Shown here: positions 48,404-61,901 of the stretch, piece by piece
How the letters are laid out: each line of letters begins with the position of its first letter
How positions within the stretch are numbered: the first letter of the stretch is position 1
NCBI GenBank assembly: GCA_947579665.1
Contig: OX388352.1
Location: forward strand, 37,504,216 to 37,568,215
DNA: 64,000 nucleotides
Reading direction: 5' to 3'
Source: Sympetrum striolatum
Lineage: Eukaryota > Arthropoda > Insecta > Odonata > Libellulidae
Position numbers and translations under genes: made by a program
Notes under the pieces: model-generated
The model's input: the letters and a program-made list of their open reading frames with translations, nothing else
Database searches by the model: none
Told to the model about the DNA's origin: nothing

Positions 48404-49330
48404 GAGTGATCAAAACGAGTCAAAATTTAATAAGGTTTTTTCCATTATTTCGCAAAATTCAGCCAAAAAAAGTCAAAATTCGTTAAAATGCCTATTTTTT
48501 GCGTACTTTTCCATAAATTGTGCAAGAAACCGACCTTGATAGGTCTGGAGTCAAACTCAAGTTGTCGACCTGCCGAATTTGACAACCGAGAGTGATCAAA
48601 TCCTTCGGAGTCGATCACTCAGATCTCTGCTCTTGGAAATGACCTCCCGGAATTGACCTCCCGGAGTCGACCTCCAATTTTAAACTTCCGCAGTCGACCT
48701 ACCGGAGTGGATGACCCGGACTCTACCTCCCGAAGTCAACGTCCTGGAATCGATGACCCGGATTCGACCTTTCGGAGTCAACGTCCCGGAGTCCATCTCC
48801 CTGGGACCTGGGACCTCCAGGAGTTGACCTCCAAATTTCAGCCAACCGGAGTCAATTTTGGGTCAACGACCTCGTGTCTTAGACCTCGTGTCATCGACAT
48901 CTGGTCATCGACCTTGGGTGCTCGACCTCGGGTCATCGACCTCGGGTCATCGACCTCGGGTCATCGACCTCGGGTCATCGACCTTGGGTCATTGACCTCG
49001 GGCCAACGATTAAGGGTCATTGACCTCGGGTCAACGATTAAGAGTCATTTACTTCAGGTCATTGACTTCGGGCCATCGAACTCTGGTCATTGACATCTTT
49101 GATGGACCTCGGGTCATTGACCTGGGGTCATCGACTTGTGTTCATTGACCTGGGGTCATCGACCTGGGGTCATCGACCTGGGGTCATCGACCTCGGGTCA
49201 TCGACCTGGGGTCATCGACCTCGGGTCAGCGACCTCGGGTCATCGACCTCGGGTCAACGAACTCGAGTCATAAATCTTGGGTCATCGACCTCTGGTCATC
49301 CACCACGGATATCCAGTTGAATTGGTCCCG
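48404..49330 (+). repeat. GC-rich block B3
   Basis: Same order as B1 but with 28 bp (two units: one CCTCGGG and one CCTGGGG) inserted in the core near 49190-49218, and CGACTTGTGTTCATTG replacing CGACCTGTGTTCATTG. Confidence 0.92.
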
Positions 49331-52300
49331 TTTATAGCTTTTAAATGAATACAACTTTGACTGTTTCAGCTCAATTATTTACAAAATATGGAGAAAAACC
49401 TTCAATTTCAACGATTTTTTTCGAGTTTTCGACGTTTTTAGGGTTAACTCCAATGAAAAATTTTATATTTCTTATGAATTTGGAATGATCTTGTCAAACC
49501 ATTGATATTTATCCAACGTTGTCTAGTTAAATGTTTACAAAATATGGAAAAATAAATGAAATTTAAATTTCACTGATATTTTTCGAGATTTCGGTAAAGT
49601 CGAGTTAACTGCTTATAAAATTTGAGCAAATGCTCTGAATTTGGATAAATCTATTCAAAAACATGAAAATGAATCCAAAGTTGACTAGGTTTGCTTAATA
49701 TTTAATAGAATATGGCCTTAACCCTGATTTTTCACCTATATTTTTCGAGTTATCGACGTTTCTTGGGTTAACTGCTATTGAAAGTCGAATATTTATTCTG
49801 AATTTGGATATATCTCGTCAAACATATTAAAATATGAAGTAACACGCCCTGTTTTGACACGCTTTTAACCAAAATACGACCAAAAACTTGAAATATCAAC
49901 GATATTGTTCGTGTTTTTCGTCATTTCTGGGTTAACTGGAACGGAAAATTGAATATTTCCTATATATTTGGATAGATCTCGGCAAAATCATTAAAATGAA
50001 TCCAACGATGACTAATTTTGCTCAAGTTTTAGCAAAATTTGGCCAAAATCCAGATATTTCACTGATTTTTTTAGTTTTCGACGTTTTTTGGGTTTACTGC
50101 TATGAATTGTTAAATATTTCGAAATAATTTTAATAGATCACGACAATAGCATTAGAATGAATCCAACATTGAGTACTTTTATTCAATTTTAAGAAATTTA
50201 TGACCAAATACGATAAATTTCACCGATTTTATTCGAGTTTTCGATTTTGATTGGGTTGCTGCTAAGTAAACTTGAATACTTCTTCTATATTCTGATAGAA
50301 CTTGGCAAATGCATTAAAATGAATCCAAAGTTGACTAGTTTTATTCAATTTTCAGCAGAATTTAGCCAAATACCTGATTTTTCGCCAATTTTTCGATTTC
50401 TGGGTTAACTGCAACGAATTATTGAATACATCTAAAAAACTTTGATAGATCACGTCAATGGTTATTATCGTGAATCCAGCTACGACTATTTTTCCTCAAT
50501 TTTTAAAAAAATACGCCCAAAAACCCGAAATTTCACAATTATTATTCTATTTTTCGGTGTTTTTGTGGTTTACTGCTCGTAAAAATTGAATATTTCTTCT
50601 ATATTCTGGTAGAACTTGGCAAATTCATAAAATGAATCCAAAGTTGACAAGTTTTGCTCAATTTTCAGCAGAATTTAGTCAAATACCTGATATTTCGCCA
50701 ATTTTTTTCGAGTTTTCGATGTTTTCTGGGTTAACTGCTATGAATTATTGAATATATCTAAATAATTTTGATAGATTACGTCCTTGGGCATTATCGTGAA
50801 TCCGACTTTTACTAGTTAAGCTCACTTTTTAGAAAAAAAACCCAAAAACCCGAAATTACACCTATATTTTTCCAGTTTTCGACGTTATTTGGGTTAACTG
50901 CTACGAAAAATTGAATATATTTTCTAAATTTGTTAAGATCACGACAAAAGCATTAAATTGAATCCAAAGTTGACTAATTTAGATAAATTTTCAGCGAAAA
51001 TTGGACAAAAACAGAAATTTCACCGATTTCTTTCAAACTTTCTACGTTTTTTGGGTCTACTTCTGAGCATTATTCAATATTTCTAAACAACGTGATGGAT
51101 CTCATCTTAAGCGTTAAAATGAATCAAACACTGACTAGTTTTACTCAATTTTTATAAAAATATGGCCAAAAAGCAAAAATTTCTCCTAATTTAATCGAGT
51201 TTTCGAAGTGTTTTGGGTTTACTGCTACAAAAATTGAATATTTCCTTTAGATTTGTATAGATCTCGGCAAAAGCATAAAATGAATCCAAAGTTGACTAGT
51301 TTTGCTCAAATCTAAGCAAAATTTGGCCAAATCCAGATATTTCACTGATTTTTTTTAGTTTTCGACGCTTTTTGGGTTTACTGCTCAAAAAAATTGAATA
51401 TTTGGAAATAATTTTGATAGATCTCGGAAAGAGCATTAAGTTGAATCCAACATTGAGTACATTCATTCAAGTTTTAGAAATTTATGACAAAATACGATAT
51501 ATTTCACCGATTTTATTCCAGTTTTTGACTTTGTTTGGGTTTGCTGCTAGGAAAAATTGAATATCTCTTCTATATTCTGGAAGAACTTGGCAAATGCATT
51601 AAAATGAATCCAAATTTTACTAGTTTTATTAAATTTAAAGCAGAATTTGGCCAAATACCTGATATTTTGCTGTTTTTTTCGAGTTTTCGACGTTTTCAGG
51701 GTTATCTGCAACAAATTATTGAATATATCTAAATAATTTTGATAGATAACGTCAATGGTTATTATCGTGAATCCAGCTACGACTATTTTTCCTCAATTTG
51801 TAGAAAAATACGCCCAAAAACCCGAAATTTCACAATTATTATTCCATTTTTCGATGTTTTTTGGGTTAACTGCTCTAAAAAATTGAATATTTCTTCTTTA
51901 TTCTGGTAGAACTAGGCAAGTTCATAAAAATGAAACAAAAATTGACTAGTTTTGCTCAATTTTCAGCAGAATTTAGCAAAATACCTGATATTTCGCCGAT
52001 TTTTTTCAGGTTTTCGACGTTTTCGGGGTTAATTGCTACGAATTATTGAATATATCAAAATAATTTTGATAAATCACGTCTGTGGGCATTATCGTGAATC
52101 CGGCTTTGACTAGTTCAGCTCACTTTTTAGAAAAGAAACCCAAAAACCCGAAATTTCACCTATATTTTTACAGTTTTCGAAGTTTTTTGGGTAAATTGCT
52201 ACGAAAAATTGAATATTTTTTCTAAATGTCTTAAGATCACGACAAAAGCATTAAATTGAATCCAAAGTTGACTAAATTAGATAAATTTTCAGCGAAAATT

Positions 52301-54744
52301 GGACAAAAAACCGAAATTTCACCGATTTCTTTCAAACTTTCGACGATTTTTGGGTCTACTTCTAAGCATTATTCAATATTTCAAAACAACTTTGATGGAT
52401 CTCATGTAAAGCGTTAAATTTAATCAAAAACTGACTAGTTTTGCTCAATTTTAATAAAAATATGGCCAAAAAGCAAAAATTTCTCCGAATTTAATTGAGT
52501 TTTCGAAGTGTTTTGGGTTTACTGCTACGAAAAATTGAATATTTCCTTTAGATTTGTGTAGATCTCGGCAAAAGCATTGAAATGAATCCAAATTTGACTA
52601 GTTTTGCTCAATTTTCAGCAAAATTTGGCCAAAATCCAGATATTTCACTGATTTTTTTAGTTTTCGACGTTTTTTGAGTTTTTTGCTATGAATTATTAAA
52701 TATTTATAAATAATTTTGATACATCACGATAATAGCATTAGAATGAATCCATGATTGAATAGTTTTCTTCAATTTTCTGAAAAATATGGCCAAAATCCCT
52801 AAAAATTAACCGATTTTATTCAATTTTTCGATGTTTTTTGGGTTAACTGCTCTAAAAAATTGAATGTTTTGGAATAATTTTGATAGATCTCGGCAAAAGC
52901 ATTTAATTGAATCCATCATTGAGTACTTTTATTCAATTTTTAGAAATTTAAACCAAATACGATATATTTTACCGATTTTATTCGAGTTTTTGACTTTGTT
53001 TGGGTTTGCTGCTAGGAAAAATTGAATATCTCTTCTATATTCTGGAAGAACATGACAAATGCATTAAAATGAATCCAAAGTTGACTAGTTTTATTCAATT
53101 TTCAGCAGAATTTAGCCAAATACCTGATTTTTCGCCAATTTTTTCAAGTTTTCGACGTTTTCTGGGTTAACTGCAACGAATTATTGAATACATCTAAAAA
53201 ATTTTGATAGATCACGTTAATGGTTATTATCGTGAATCCAGCTACGACTATTTTTCCTCAATTTTTAGAAAAATACGCCCAAAAACCCGAAATTTCACAA
53301 TTATTATTCCATTTTTCGATGTTTTTGTGGTTAACTGCTCCTAAAAATTGAATATTTCTTCTATATTCTGGAAGAACTTGGCAAATTCATAAAATGAATC
53401 CAAAGTTGACAAGTTTTGCTCAATTTTCAGCAGAATTTAGTCAAATACCTGATATTTCGCCAATTTTTTTCGAGTTTTCGATGTTTTCTGGGTTAACTGC
53501 TACGAATTATTGAATATATCTAAATAATTTTGATAGATTACGTCCTTGGGCATTATCGTGAATCCGGCTTTTACTAGTTAAGCTCACTTTTTAGAAAAAA
53601 AACCCAAAAACCCGAAATTACACCTATATTTTTCCAGTTTACGACGTTATTTGGGTTAACTGCTACGAAAAATTGAACATTTTTTCTAAATGTGTTAAGA
53701 TCACGACAAAAGCATTAAATTGAATCCAAAGTTGACTAATTTAGATAAATTTTCAGCGAAAAGTGGACAAAACACCGAAATTTCACCGATTTCTTTCAAA
53801 CTTTCGACGATTTATCAAAATAATTTTGATAAATCACGTCTGTGGGCATTATCGTGAATCCGGCTTTGACTAGTTCAGCTCACTTTTTAGAAAAAAAACA
53901 CAAAAACCCGAAATTTCACCTATATTTTTCCAGTTTTCGAAGTTTTTTGGGTAAACTGCTACGAAAAACTGAATATTTTTTCTAAATGTCTTAAGATCAC
54001 GACAAAAGCATTAAATTGAATCCAAAGTTGACTAATTTAGATAAATTTTCATCGAAAAAGGACGAAAAAAAGAAATTTCACCGATTTCTTTCAAACTTTC
54101 GACGATTTTTGGGTCTACTTCTAAGCATTATTCAATATTTCAAAACAACTTTGATGGATCTCATCTAAAGCGTTAAAATTAATCAAAAATTGACTAGTTT
54201 TGCTCAATTTTTATAAAAATATGGCCAAAAAGCAAAAATTTCTTCGAATTTAATCGAGTTTTCGAAGTGTTTTGGGTTTACTGCTAATAAAAATTGAATA
54301 TTTCCTTTAAATTTGTGTAGATCTCGGCAAAAGCATTGAAATGAATCCAAAGTTGACTAGTTTTGCTCAATTTTCAGCAAAATTTGGCCAAAATCCAGAT
54401 ATTTCACTGATTTTTTTTTAGTTTTCGACGCTTTTGGTTTTACTGATATTAATTTTTAAATATTTCTGAATCATTTTGATAGATCACGATAAAAGCATTA
54501 GAATGAATCCAACATTGAATAGTTTTGCTAAATTTTTAGAAAAATATGGCCGAAAACCCTTAAATTTAACCGATTTTATTCCATTTTTCAAAGTGTTTTC
54601 GGTTAACTGCTCTAAAAAATTGAATATTTCAAAATAATTTTGATAGATCTCGGAAAATGCATTAAATTGAATCCATTGTTGAGTACTTTTATTATGTTTT
54701 TAGAAATTTATGACCAAATTCGATAAATTCTACCGATTTTGATC
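49331..54744 (+). repeat. Monomer run of super-unit B3 (about 33 monomers)
   Basis: Co-linear with B1. It shares with B4 and B5 derived changes such as GTGGTTTACTGCTCG (50565) and GGACAAAAACAGAAATTTC (51003), but it lacks their short deletion near 56520. It contains the palindromic junction at 53811-53833. A short duplication gives GAAATTTAAATTTCACTGAT at 49558-49577, private to this copy. Confidence 0.92.
53811..53833. other. 23-bp palindrome at a truncated-monomer junction, copy 3
   Basis: Identical to the copies at 36598 and 42923. The next monomer pair lacks the (ATTAA)4 run. Confidence 0.9.
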
Positions 54745-55630
54745 GAGTGATCAAAACGAGTCAAAATTTAATAAGGTTTTTTCCATTATTTCGCAAAATT
54801 CAGCCAAAAAAAAGTCAAAATTCGTTAAAATGCCTATTTTTTGCGTACTTTTCCATAAATTGTGCAAGAAACCGACCTTGATAGGTCTGGAGTCAAACTC
54901 AAGTTGTCGACCTGCCGAATTTGACAACCGAGAGTGATCAAATCCTTCGGAGTCGATCACTCAGATCTCTGCTCTTGGAAATGACCTCCCGGAATTGACC
55001 TCCCGGAGTCGACCTCCAATTTTAAACTTCCGCAGTCGACCTACCGGAGTGGATGACCCGGACTCTACCTCCCGAAGTCAACGTCCTGGAATCGATGACC
55101 CGGATTCGACCTTTCGGAGTCAACGTCCCGGAGTCCATCTCCCTGGGACCTGGGACCTCCAGGAGTTGACCTCCAAATTTCAGCCAACCGGAGTCAATTT
55201 TGGGTCAACGACCTCGTGTCTTAGACCTCGTGTCATCGACATCTGGTCATCGACCTTGGGTGCTCGACCTCGGGTCATCGACCTCGGGTCATCGACCTCG
55301 GGTCATCGACCTTGGGTCATTGACCTCGGGCCAACGATTAAGGGTCATTGGCCTCGGGTCAACGATTAAGAGTCATTTACTTCAGGTCATTGACTTCGGG
55401 CCATCGAACTCTGGTCATTGACATCTTTGATGGACCTCGGGTCATTGACCTGGGGTCATCGACCTGTGTTCATTGACCTGGGGTCATCGACCTGGGGTCA
55501 TCGACCTGGGGTCATCGACCTCGGGTCAGCGACCTCGGGTCATCGACCTCGGGTCAACGAACTCGAGTCATAAATCTTGGGTCATCGACCTCTGGTCATC
55601 CACCACGGATATCCAGTTGAATTGGTCCCG
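54745..55630 (+). repeat. GC-rich block B4
   Basis: Very similar to B5. It shares TTTTGATCGAGTGATC at its left edge (A-type blocks and B1-B3 have TTTTAATCGAG or TTTTAATCAAG) and GGGTCATTGGCCTCGGG in the core (others have TTGACC). Confidence 0.93.
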
Positions 55631-58600
55631 TTTATAGCTTTTAAATGAATACAACTTTGACTGTTTCAGCTCAATTATTTACAAAATATGGAGAAAAACC
55701 TTCAATTTCAACGATTTTTTTCGAGTTTTCGACGTTTTTAGGGTTAACTCCAATGAAAAATTTTATATTTCTTATGAATTTGGAATGATCTTGTCAAACC
55801 ATTGATATTTATCCAACGTTGTCTAGTTAAATTTTTACAAAATATGGAAAAATAAATGAAATTTCACTGATATTTTTCGAGATTTCGGTAAAGTCGAGTT
55901 AACTGCTTATAAAATTTGAGCAAATGCTCTGAATTTGGATAAATCTATTCAAAAACATGAAAATGAATCCAAAGTTGACTAGGTTTGCTTAATATTTAAT
56001 AGAATATGGCCTTAACCCTGATTTTTCACCTATATTTTTCGAGTTATCGACGTTTCTTGGGTTAACTGCTATTAAAAGTCGAATATTTATTCTGAATTTG
56101 GATATATCTCGTCAAACACATTAAAATATGATGTAACACGCCCTGTTTTGACACGCTTTTAACCAAAATACGACCAAAAACTTGAAATATCAACGATATT
56201 GTTCGTGTTTTTCGTCATTTCTGGGTTAACTGGAACGGAAAATTGAATATTTCCTATATATTTGGATAGATCTCGGCAAAATCATTAAAATGAATCCAAC
56301 GATGACTAATTTTGCTCAATTTTTAGCAAAATTTGGCCAAAATCCAGATATTTCACTGATTTTTTTAGTTTTCGACGTTTTTTGGGTTTACTGCTATGAA
56401 TTGTTAAATATTTCGAAATAATTTTAATAGATCACGACAATAGCATTAGAATGAATCCAACATTGAGTACTTTTATTCAATTTTAAGAAATTTATGACCA
56501 AATACGATAAATTTCACCGATTTTGTTTGGGTTGCTGCTAAGTAAAACTTGAATACTTCTTCTATATTCTGATAGAACTTGGCAAATGCATTAAAATGAA
56601 TCCAAAGTTGACTAGTTTTATTCAATTTTCAGCAGAATTTAGCCAAATACCTGATTTTTCGCCAATTTTTCGTTTTCTGGGTTAACTGCAACGAATTATT
56701 GAATACATCTAAAAAACTTTGATAGATCACGTCAATGGTTATTATCGTGAATCCAGCTACGACTATTTTTCCTCAATTTTTAAAAAAATACGCCCAAAAA
56801 CCCGAAATTTCACAATTATTATTCTATTTTTCGGTGTTTTTGTGGTTTACTGCTCGTAAAAATTGAATATTTCTTCTATATTCTGGTAGAACTTGGCAAA
56901 TTCATAAAATGAATCCAAAGTTGACAAGTTTTGCTCAATTTTCAGCAGAATTTAGTCAAATACCTGATATTTCGCCAATTTTTTTCGAGTTTTCGATGTT
57001 TTCTGGGTTAACTGCTATGAATTATTGAATATATCTAAATAATTTTGATAGATTACGTCCTTGGGCATTATCGTGAATCCGACTTTTACTAGTTAAGCTC
57101 ACTTTTTAGAAAAAAAACCCAAAAACCCGAAATTACACCTATATTTTTCCAGTTTTCGACGTTATTTGGGTTAACTGCTACGAAAAATTGAATATATTTT
57201 CTAAATGTGTTAAGATCACGACAAAAGCATTAAATTGAATCCAAAGTTGACTAATTTAGATAAATTTTCAGCGAAAATTGGACAAAAACAGAAATTTCAC
57301 CGATTTCTTTCAAACTTTCTACGTTTTTTGGGTCTACTTCTGAGCATTATTCAATATTTCTAAACAACGTGATGGATCTCATCTTAAGCGTTAAAATGAA
57401 TCAAACACTGACTAGTTTTACTCAATTTTTATAAAAATATGGCCAAAAAGCAAAAATTTCTCCTAATTTAATCGAGTTTTCGAAGTGTTTTGGGTTTACT
57501 GCTACAAAAATTGAATATTTCCTTTAGATTTGTATAGATCTCGGCAAAAGCATAAAATGAATCCAAAGTTGACTAGTTTTGCTCAAATCTAAGCAAAATT
57601 TGGCCAAATCCAGATATTTCACTGATTTTTTTTAGTTTTCGACGCTTTTTGGGTTTACTGCTCAAAAAAATTGAATATTTGGAAATAATTTTGATAGATC
57701 TCGGAAAGAGCATTAAGTTGAATCCAACATTGAGTACATTCATTCAAGTTTTAGAAATTTATGACAAAATACGATATATTTCACCGATTTTATTCCAGTT
57801 TTTGACTTTGTTTGGGTTTGCTGCTAGGAAAAATTGAATATCTCTTCTATATTCTGGAAGAACTTGGCAAATGCATTAAAATGAATCCAAATTTTACTAG
57901 TTTTATTAAATTAAAGCAGAATTTGGCCAAATACCTGATATTTTGCTGTTTTTTTCGAGTTTTCGACGTTTTCAGGGTTATCTGCAACAAATTATTGAAT
58001 ATATCTAAATAATTTTGATAGATAACGTCAATGGTTATTATCGTGAATCCAGCTACGACTATTTTTCCTCAATTTGTAGAAAAATACGCCCAAAAACCCG
58101 AAATTTCACAATTATTATTCCATTTTTCGATGTTTTTTGGGTTAACTGCTCTAAAAAATTGAATATTTCTTCTTTATTCTGGTAGAACTAGGCAAGTTCA
58201 TAAAAATGAAACAAAAATTGACTAGTTTTGCTCAATTTTCAGCAGAATTTAGCAAAATACCTGATATTTCGCCGATTTTTTTCAGGTTTTCGACGTTTTC
58301 TGGGTCAATTGCTACGAATTATTGAATATATCAAAATAATTTTGATAAATCACGTCTGTGGGCATTATCGTGAATCCGGCTTTGACTAGTTCAGCTCACT
58401 TTTTAGAAAAGAAACCCAAAAACCCGAAATTTCACCTATATTTTTCCAGTTTTCGAAGTTTTTCGGGTAAATTGCTACGAAAAATTGAATATTTTTTCTA
58501 AATGTCTTAAGATCACGACAAAAGCATTAAATTGAATCCAAAGTTGACTAAATTAGATAAATTTTCAGCGAAAATTGGACAAAAAACCGAAATTTCACCG

Positions 58601-61016
58601 ATTTCTTTCAAACTTTCGACGATTTTTGGGTCTACTTCTAAGCATTATTCAATATTTCAAAACAACTTTGATGGATCTCATGTAAAGCGTTAAATTTAAT
58701 CAAAAACTGACTAGTTTTGCTCAATTTTAATAAAAATATGGCCAAAAAGCAAAAATTTCTCCGAATTTAATTGAGTTTTCGAAGTGTTTTGGGTTTACTG
58801 CTACGAAAAATTGAATATTTCCTTTAGATTTGTGTAGATCTCGGCAAAAGCATTGAAATGAATCCAAATTTGACTAGTTTTGCTCAATTTTCAGCAAAAT
58901 TTGGCCAAAATCCAGATATTTCACTGATTTTTTTAGTTTTCGACGTTTTTTGAGTTTTTTGCTTTGAATTATTAAATATTTATAAATAATTTTGATACAT
59001 CACGATAATAGCATTAGAATGAATCCATGATTGAATAGTTTTCTTCAATTTTCTGAAAAATATGGCCAAAACCCCTAAAAATTAACCGATTTTATTCAAT
59101 TTTTCGATGTTTTTTGGGTTAACTGCTCTAAAAAATTGAATGTTTTGGAATAATTTTGATAGATCTCGGCAAAAGCATTTAATTGAATCCATCATTGAGT
59201 ACTTTTATTCAATTTTTAGAAATTTAAACCAAATACGATATATTTTACCGATTTTATTCGAGTTTTTGACTTTGTTTGGGTTTGCTGCTAGGAAAATTGA
59301 ATATCTCTTCTATATTCTGGAAGAACATGACAAATGCATTAAAATGAATCCAAAGTTGACTAGTTTTATTCAATTTTCAGCAGAATTTAGCCAAATACCT
59401 GATTTTTCGCCAATTTTTTCAAGTTTTCGACGTTTTCTGGGTTAACTGCAACGAATTATTGAATACATCTAAAAAATTTTGATAGATCACGTTAATGGTT
59501 ATTATCGTGAATCCAGCTACGACTATTTTTCCTCAATTTTTAGAAAAATACGCCCAAAAACCCGAAATTTCACAATTATTATTCCATTTTTCGATGTTTT
59601 TGTGGTTAACTGCTCCTAAAAATTGAATATTTCTTCTATATTCTGGAAGAACTTGGCAAATTCATAAAATGAATCCAAAGTTGACAAGTTTTGCTCAATT
59701 TTCAGCAGAATTTAGTCAAATACCTGATATTTCGCCAATTTTTTCGAGTTTTCGATGTTTTCTGGGTTAACTGCTACGAATTATTGAATATATCTAAATA
59801 ATTTGATAGATTACGTCCTTGGGCATTATCGTGAATCCGGCTTTTACTAGTTAAGCTCACTTTTTAGAAAAAAAACCCAAAAACCCGAAATTACACCTAT
59901 ATTTTTCCAGTTTACGACGTTATTTGGGTTAACTGCTACGAAAAATTGAACATTTTTTCTAAATGTGTTAAGATCACGACAAAAGCATTAAATTGAATCC
60001 AAAGTTGACTAATTTAGATAAATTTTCAGCGAAAAGTGGACAAAACACCGAAATTTCACCGATTTCTTTCAAACTTTCGACGATTTATCAAAATAATTTT
60101 GATAAATCACGTCTGTGGGCATTATCGTGAATCCGGCTTTGACTAGTTCAGCTCACTTTTTAGAAAAAAAACACAAAAACCCGAAATTTCACCTATATTT
60201 TTCCAGTTTTCGAAGTTTTTTGGGTAAACTGCTACGAAAAACTGAATATTTTTTCTAAATGTCTTAAGATCACGACAAAAGCATTAAATTGAATCCAAAG
60301 TTGACTAATTTAGATAAATTTTCATCGAAAAAGGACGAAAAAAAGAAATTTCACCGATTTCTTTCAAACTTTCGACGATTTTTGGGTCTACTTCTAAGCA
60401 TTATTCAATATTTCAAAACAACTTTGATGGATCTCATCTAAAGCGTTAAAATTAATCAAAAATTGACTAGTTTTGCTCAATTTTTATAAAAATATGGCCA
60501 AAAAGCAAAAATTTCTTCGAATTTAATCGAGTTTTCGAAGTGTTTTGGGTTTACTGCTAATAAAAATTGAATATTTCCTTTAAATTTGTGTAGATCTCGG
60601 CAAAAGCATTGAAATGAATCCAAAGTTGACTAGTTTTGCTCAATTTTCAGCAAAATTTGGCCAAAATCCAGATATTTCACTGATTTTTTTTTAGTTTTCG
60701 ACGCTTTTGGTTTTACTGATATTAATTTTTAAATATTTCTGAATCATTTTGATAGATCACGATAAAAGCATTAGAATGAATCCAACATTGAATAGTTTTG
60801 CTAAATTTTTAGAAAAATATGGCCGAAAACCCTTAAATTTAACCGATTTTATTCCATTTTTCAAAGTTTTTTCGGTTAACTGCTCTAAAAAATTGAATAT
60901 TTCAAAATAATTTTGATAGATCTCGGAAATGCATTAAATTGAATCCATTGTTGAGTACTTTTATTATGTTTTTAGAAATTTATGACCAAATTCGATAAAT
61001 TCTACCGATTTTGATC
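55631..61016 (+). repeat. Monomer run of super-unit B4 (about 33 monomers)
   Basis: Almost identical to B3 line by line. Derived differences include a deletion of about 20 bp at 56518-56526 (GATTTTGTTTGGGTTGC, where B3 has a longer string between two GATTTT words) and one T missing at 59742. It contains the palindromic junction at 60084-60106. Confidence 0.93.
60084..60106. other. 23-bp palindrome at a truncated-monomer junction, copy 4
   Basis: Same sequence and context as the other three. The distance to copy 3 is 6273 bp, one B super-unit. Confidence 0.9.
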
Positions 61017-61901
61017 GAGTGATCAAAACGAGTCAAAATTTAATAAGGTTTTTTCCATTATTTCGCAATATTCAGCCAAAAAAAGTCAAAATTCGTTAAA
61101 ATGCCTATTTTTTGCGTACTTTTCCATAAATTGTGCAAGAAACCGACCTTGATAGGTCTGGAGTCAAACTCAAGTTGTCGACCTGCCGAATATGACAACC
61201 GAGAGTGATCAAATCCTTCGGAGTCGATCACTCAGATCTCTGCTCTTGGAAATGACCTCCCGGAATTGACCTCCCGGAGTCGACCTCCAATTTTAAACTT
61301 CCGCAGTCGACCTACCGGAGTGGATGACCCGGACTCTACCTCCCGAAGTCAACGTCCTGGAATCGATGACCCGGATTCGACCTTTCGGAGTCAACGTCCC
61401 GGAGTCCATCTCCCTGGGACCTGGGACCTCCAGGAGTTGACCTCCAAATTTCAGCCAACCGGAGTCAATTTTGGGTCAACGACCTCGTGTCTTAGACCTC
61501 GTGTCATCGACATCTGGTCATCGACCTTGGGTGCTCGACCTCGGGTCATCGACCTCGGGTCATCGACCTCGGGTCATCGACCTTGGGTCATTGACCTCGG
61601 GCCAACGATTAAGGGTCATTGGCCTCGGGTCAACGATTAAGAGTCATTTACTTCAGGTCATTGACTTCGGGCCATCGAACTCTGGTCATTGACATCTTTG
61701 ATGGACCTCGGGTCATTGACCTGGGGTCATCGACCTGTGTTCATTGACCTGGGGTCATCGACCTGGGGTCATCGACCTGGGGTCATCGACCTCGGGTCAG
61801 CGACCTCGGGTCATCGACCTCGGGTCAACGAACTCGAGTCATAAATCTTGGGTCATCGACCTCTGGTCATCCACCACGGATATCCAGTTGAATTGGTCCC
61901 G
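61017..61901 (+). repeat. GC-rich block B5
   Basis: One base shorter than B4 and almost identical to it, with GCAATATTCAGCC for GCAAAATTCAGCC near 61066 and GAATATGACAACC for GAATTTGACAACC near 61189 as private changes. Confidence 0.93.

Noticed and set aside
15954..61000. 69-codon minus-strand frames beginning MIDSEGFDHS in the spacers
   Set aside because: The frame is conserved because the spacer DNA is nearly identical between units. In more diverged spacers (9115, 10366) the same frame is not listed as open, and no recognisable domain is present.
11605..61901. CRISPR-like array
   Set aside because: The 14-bp repeats are contiguous without unique spacers, and there are no cas genes.
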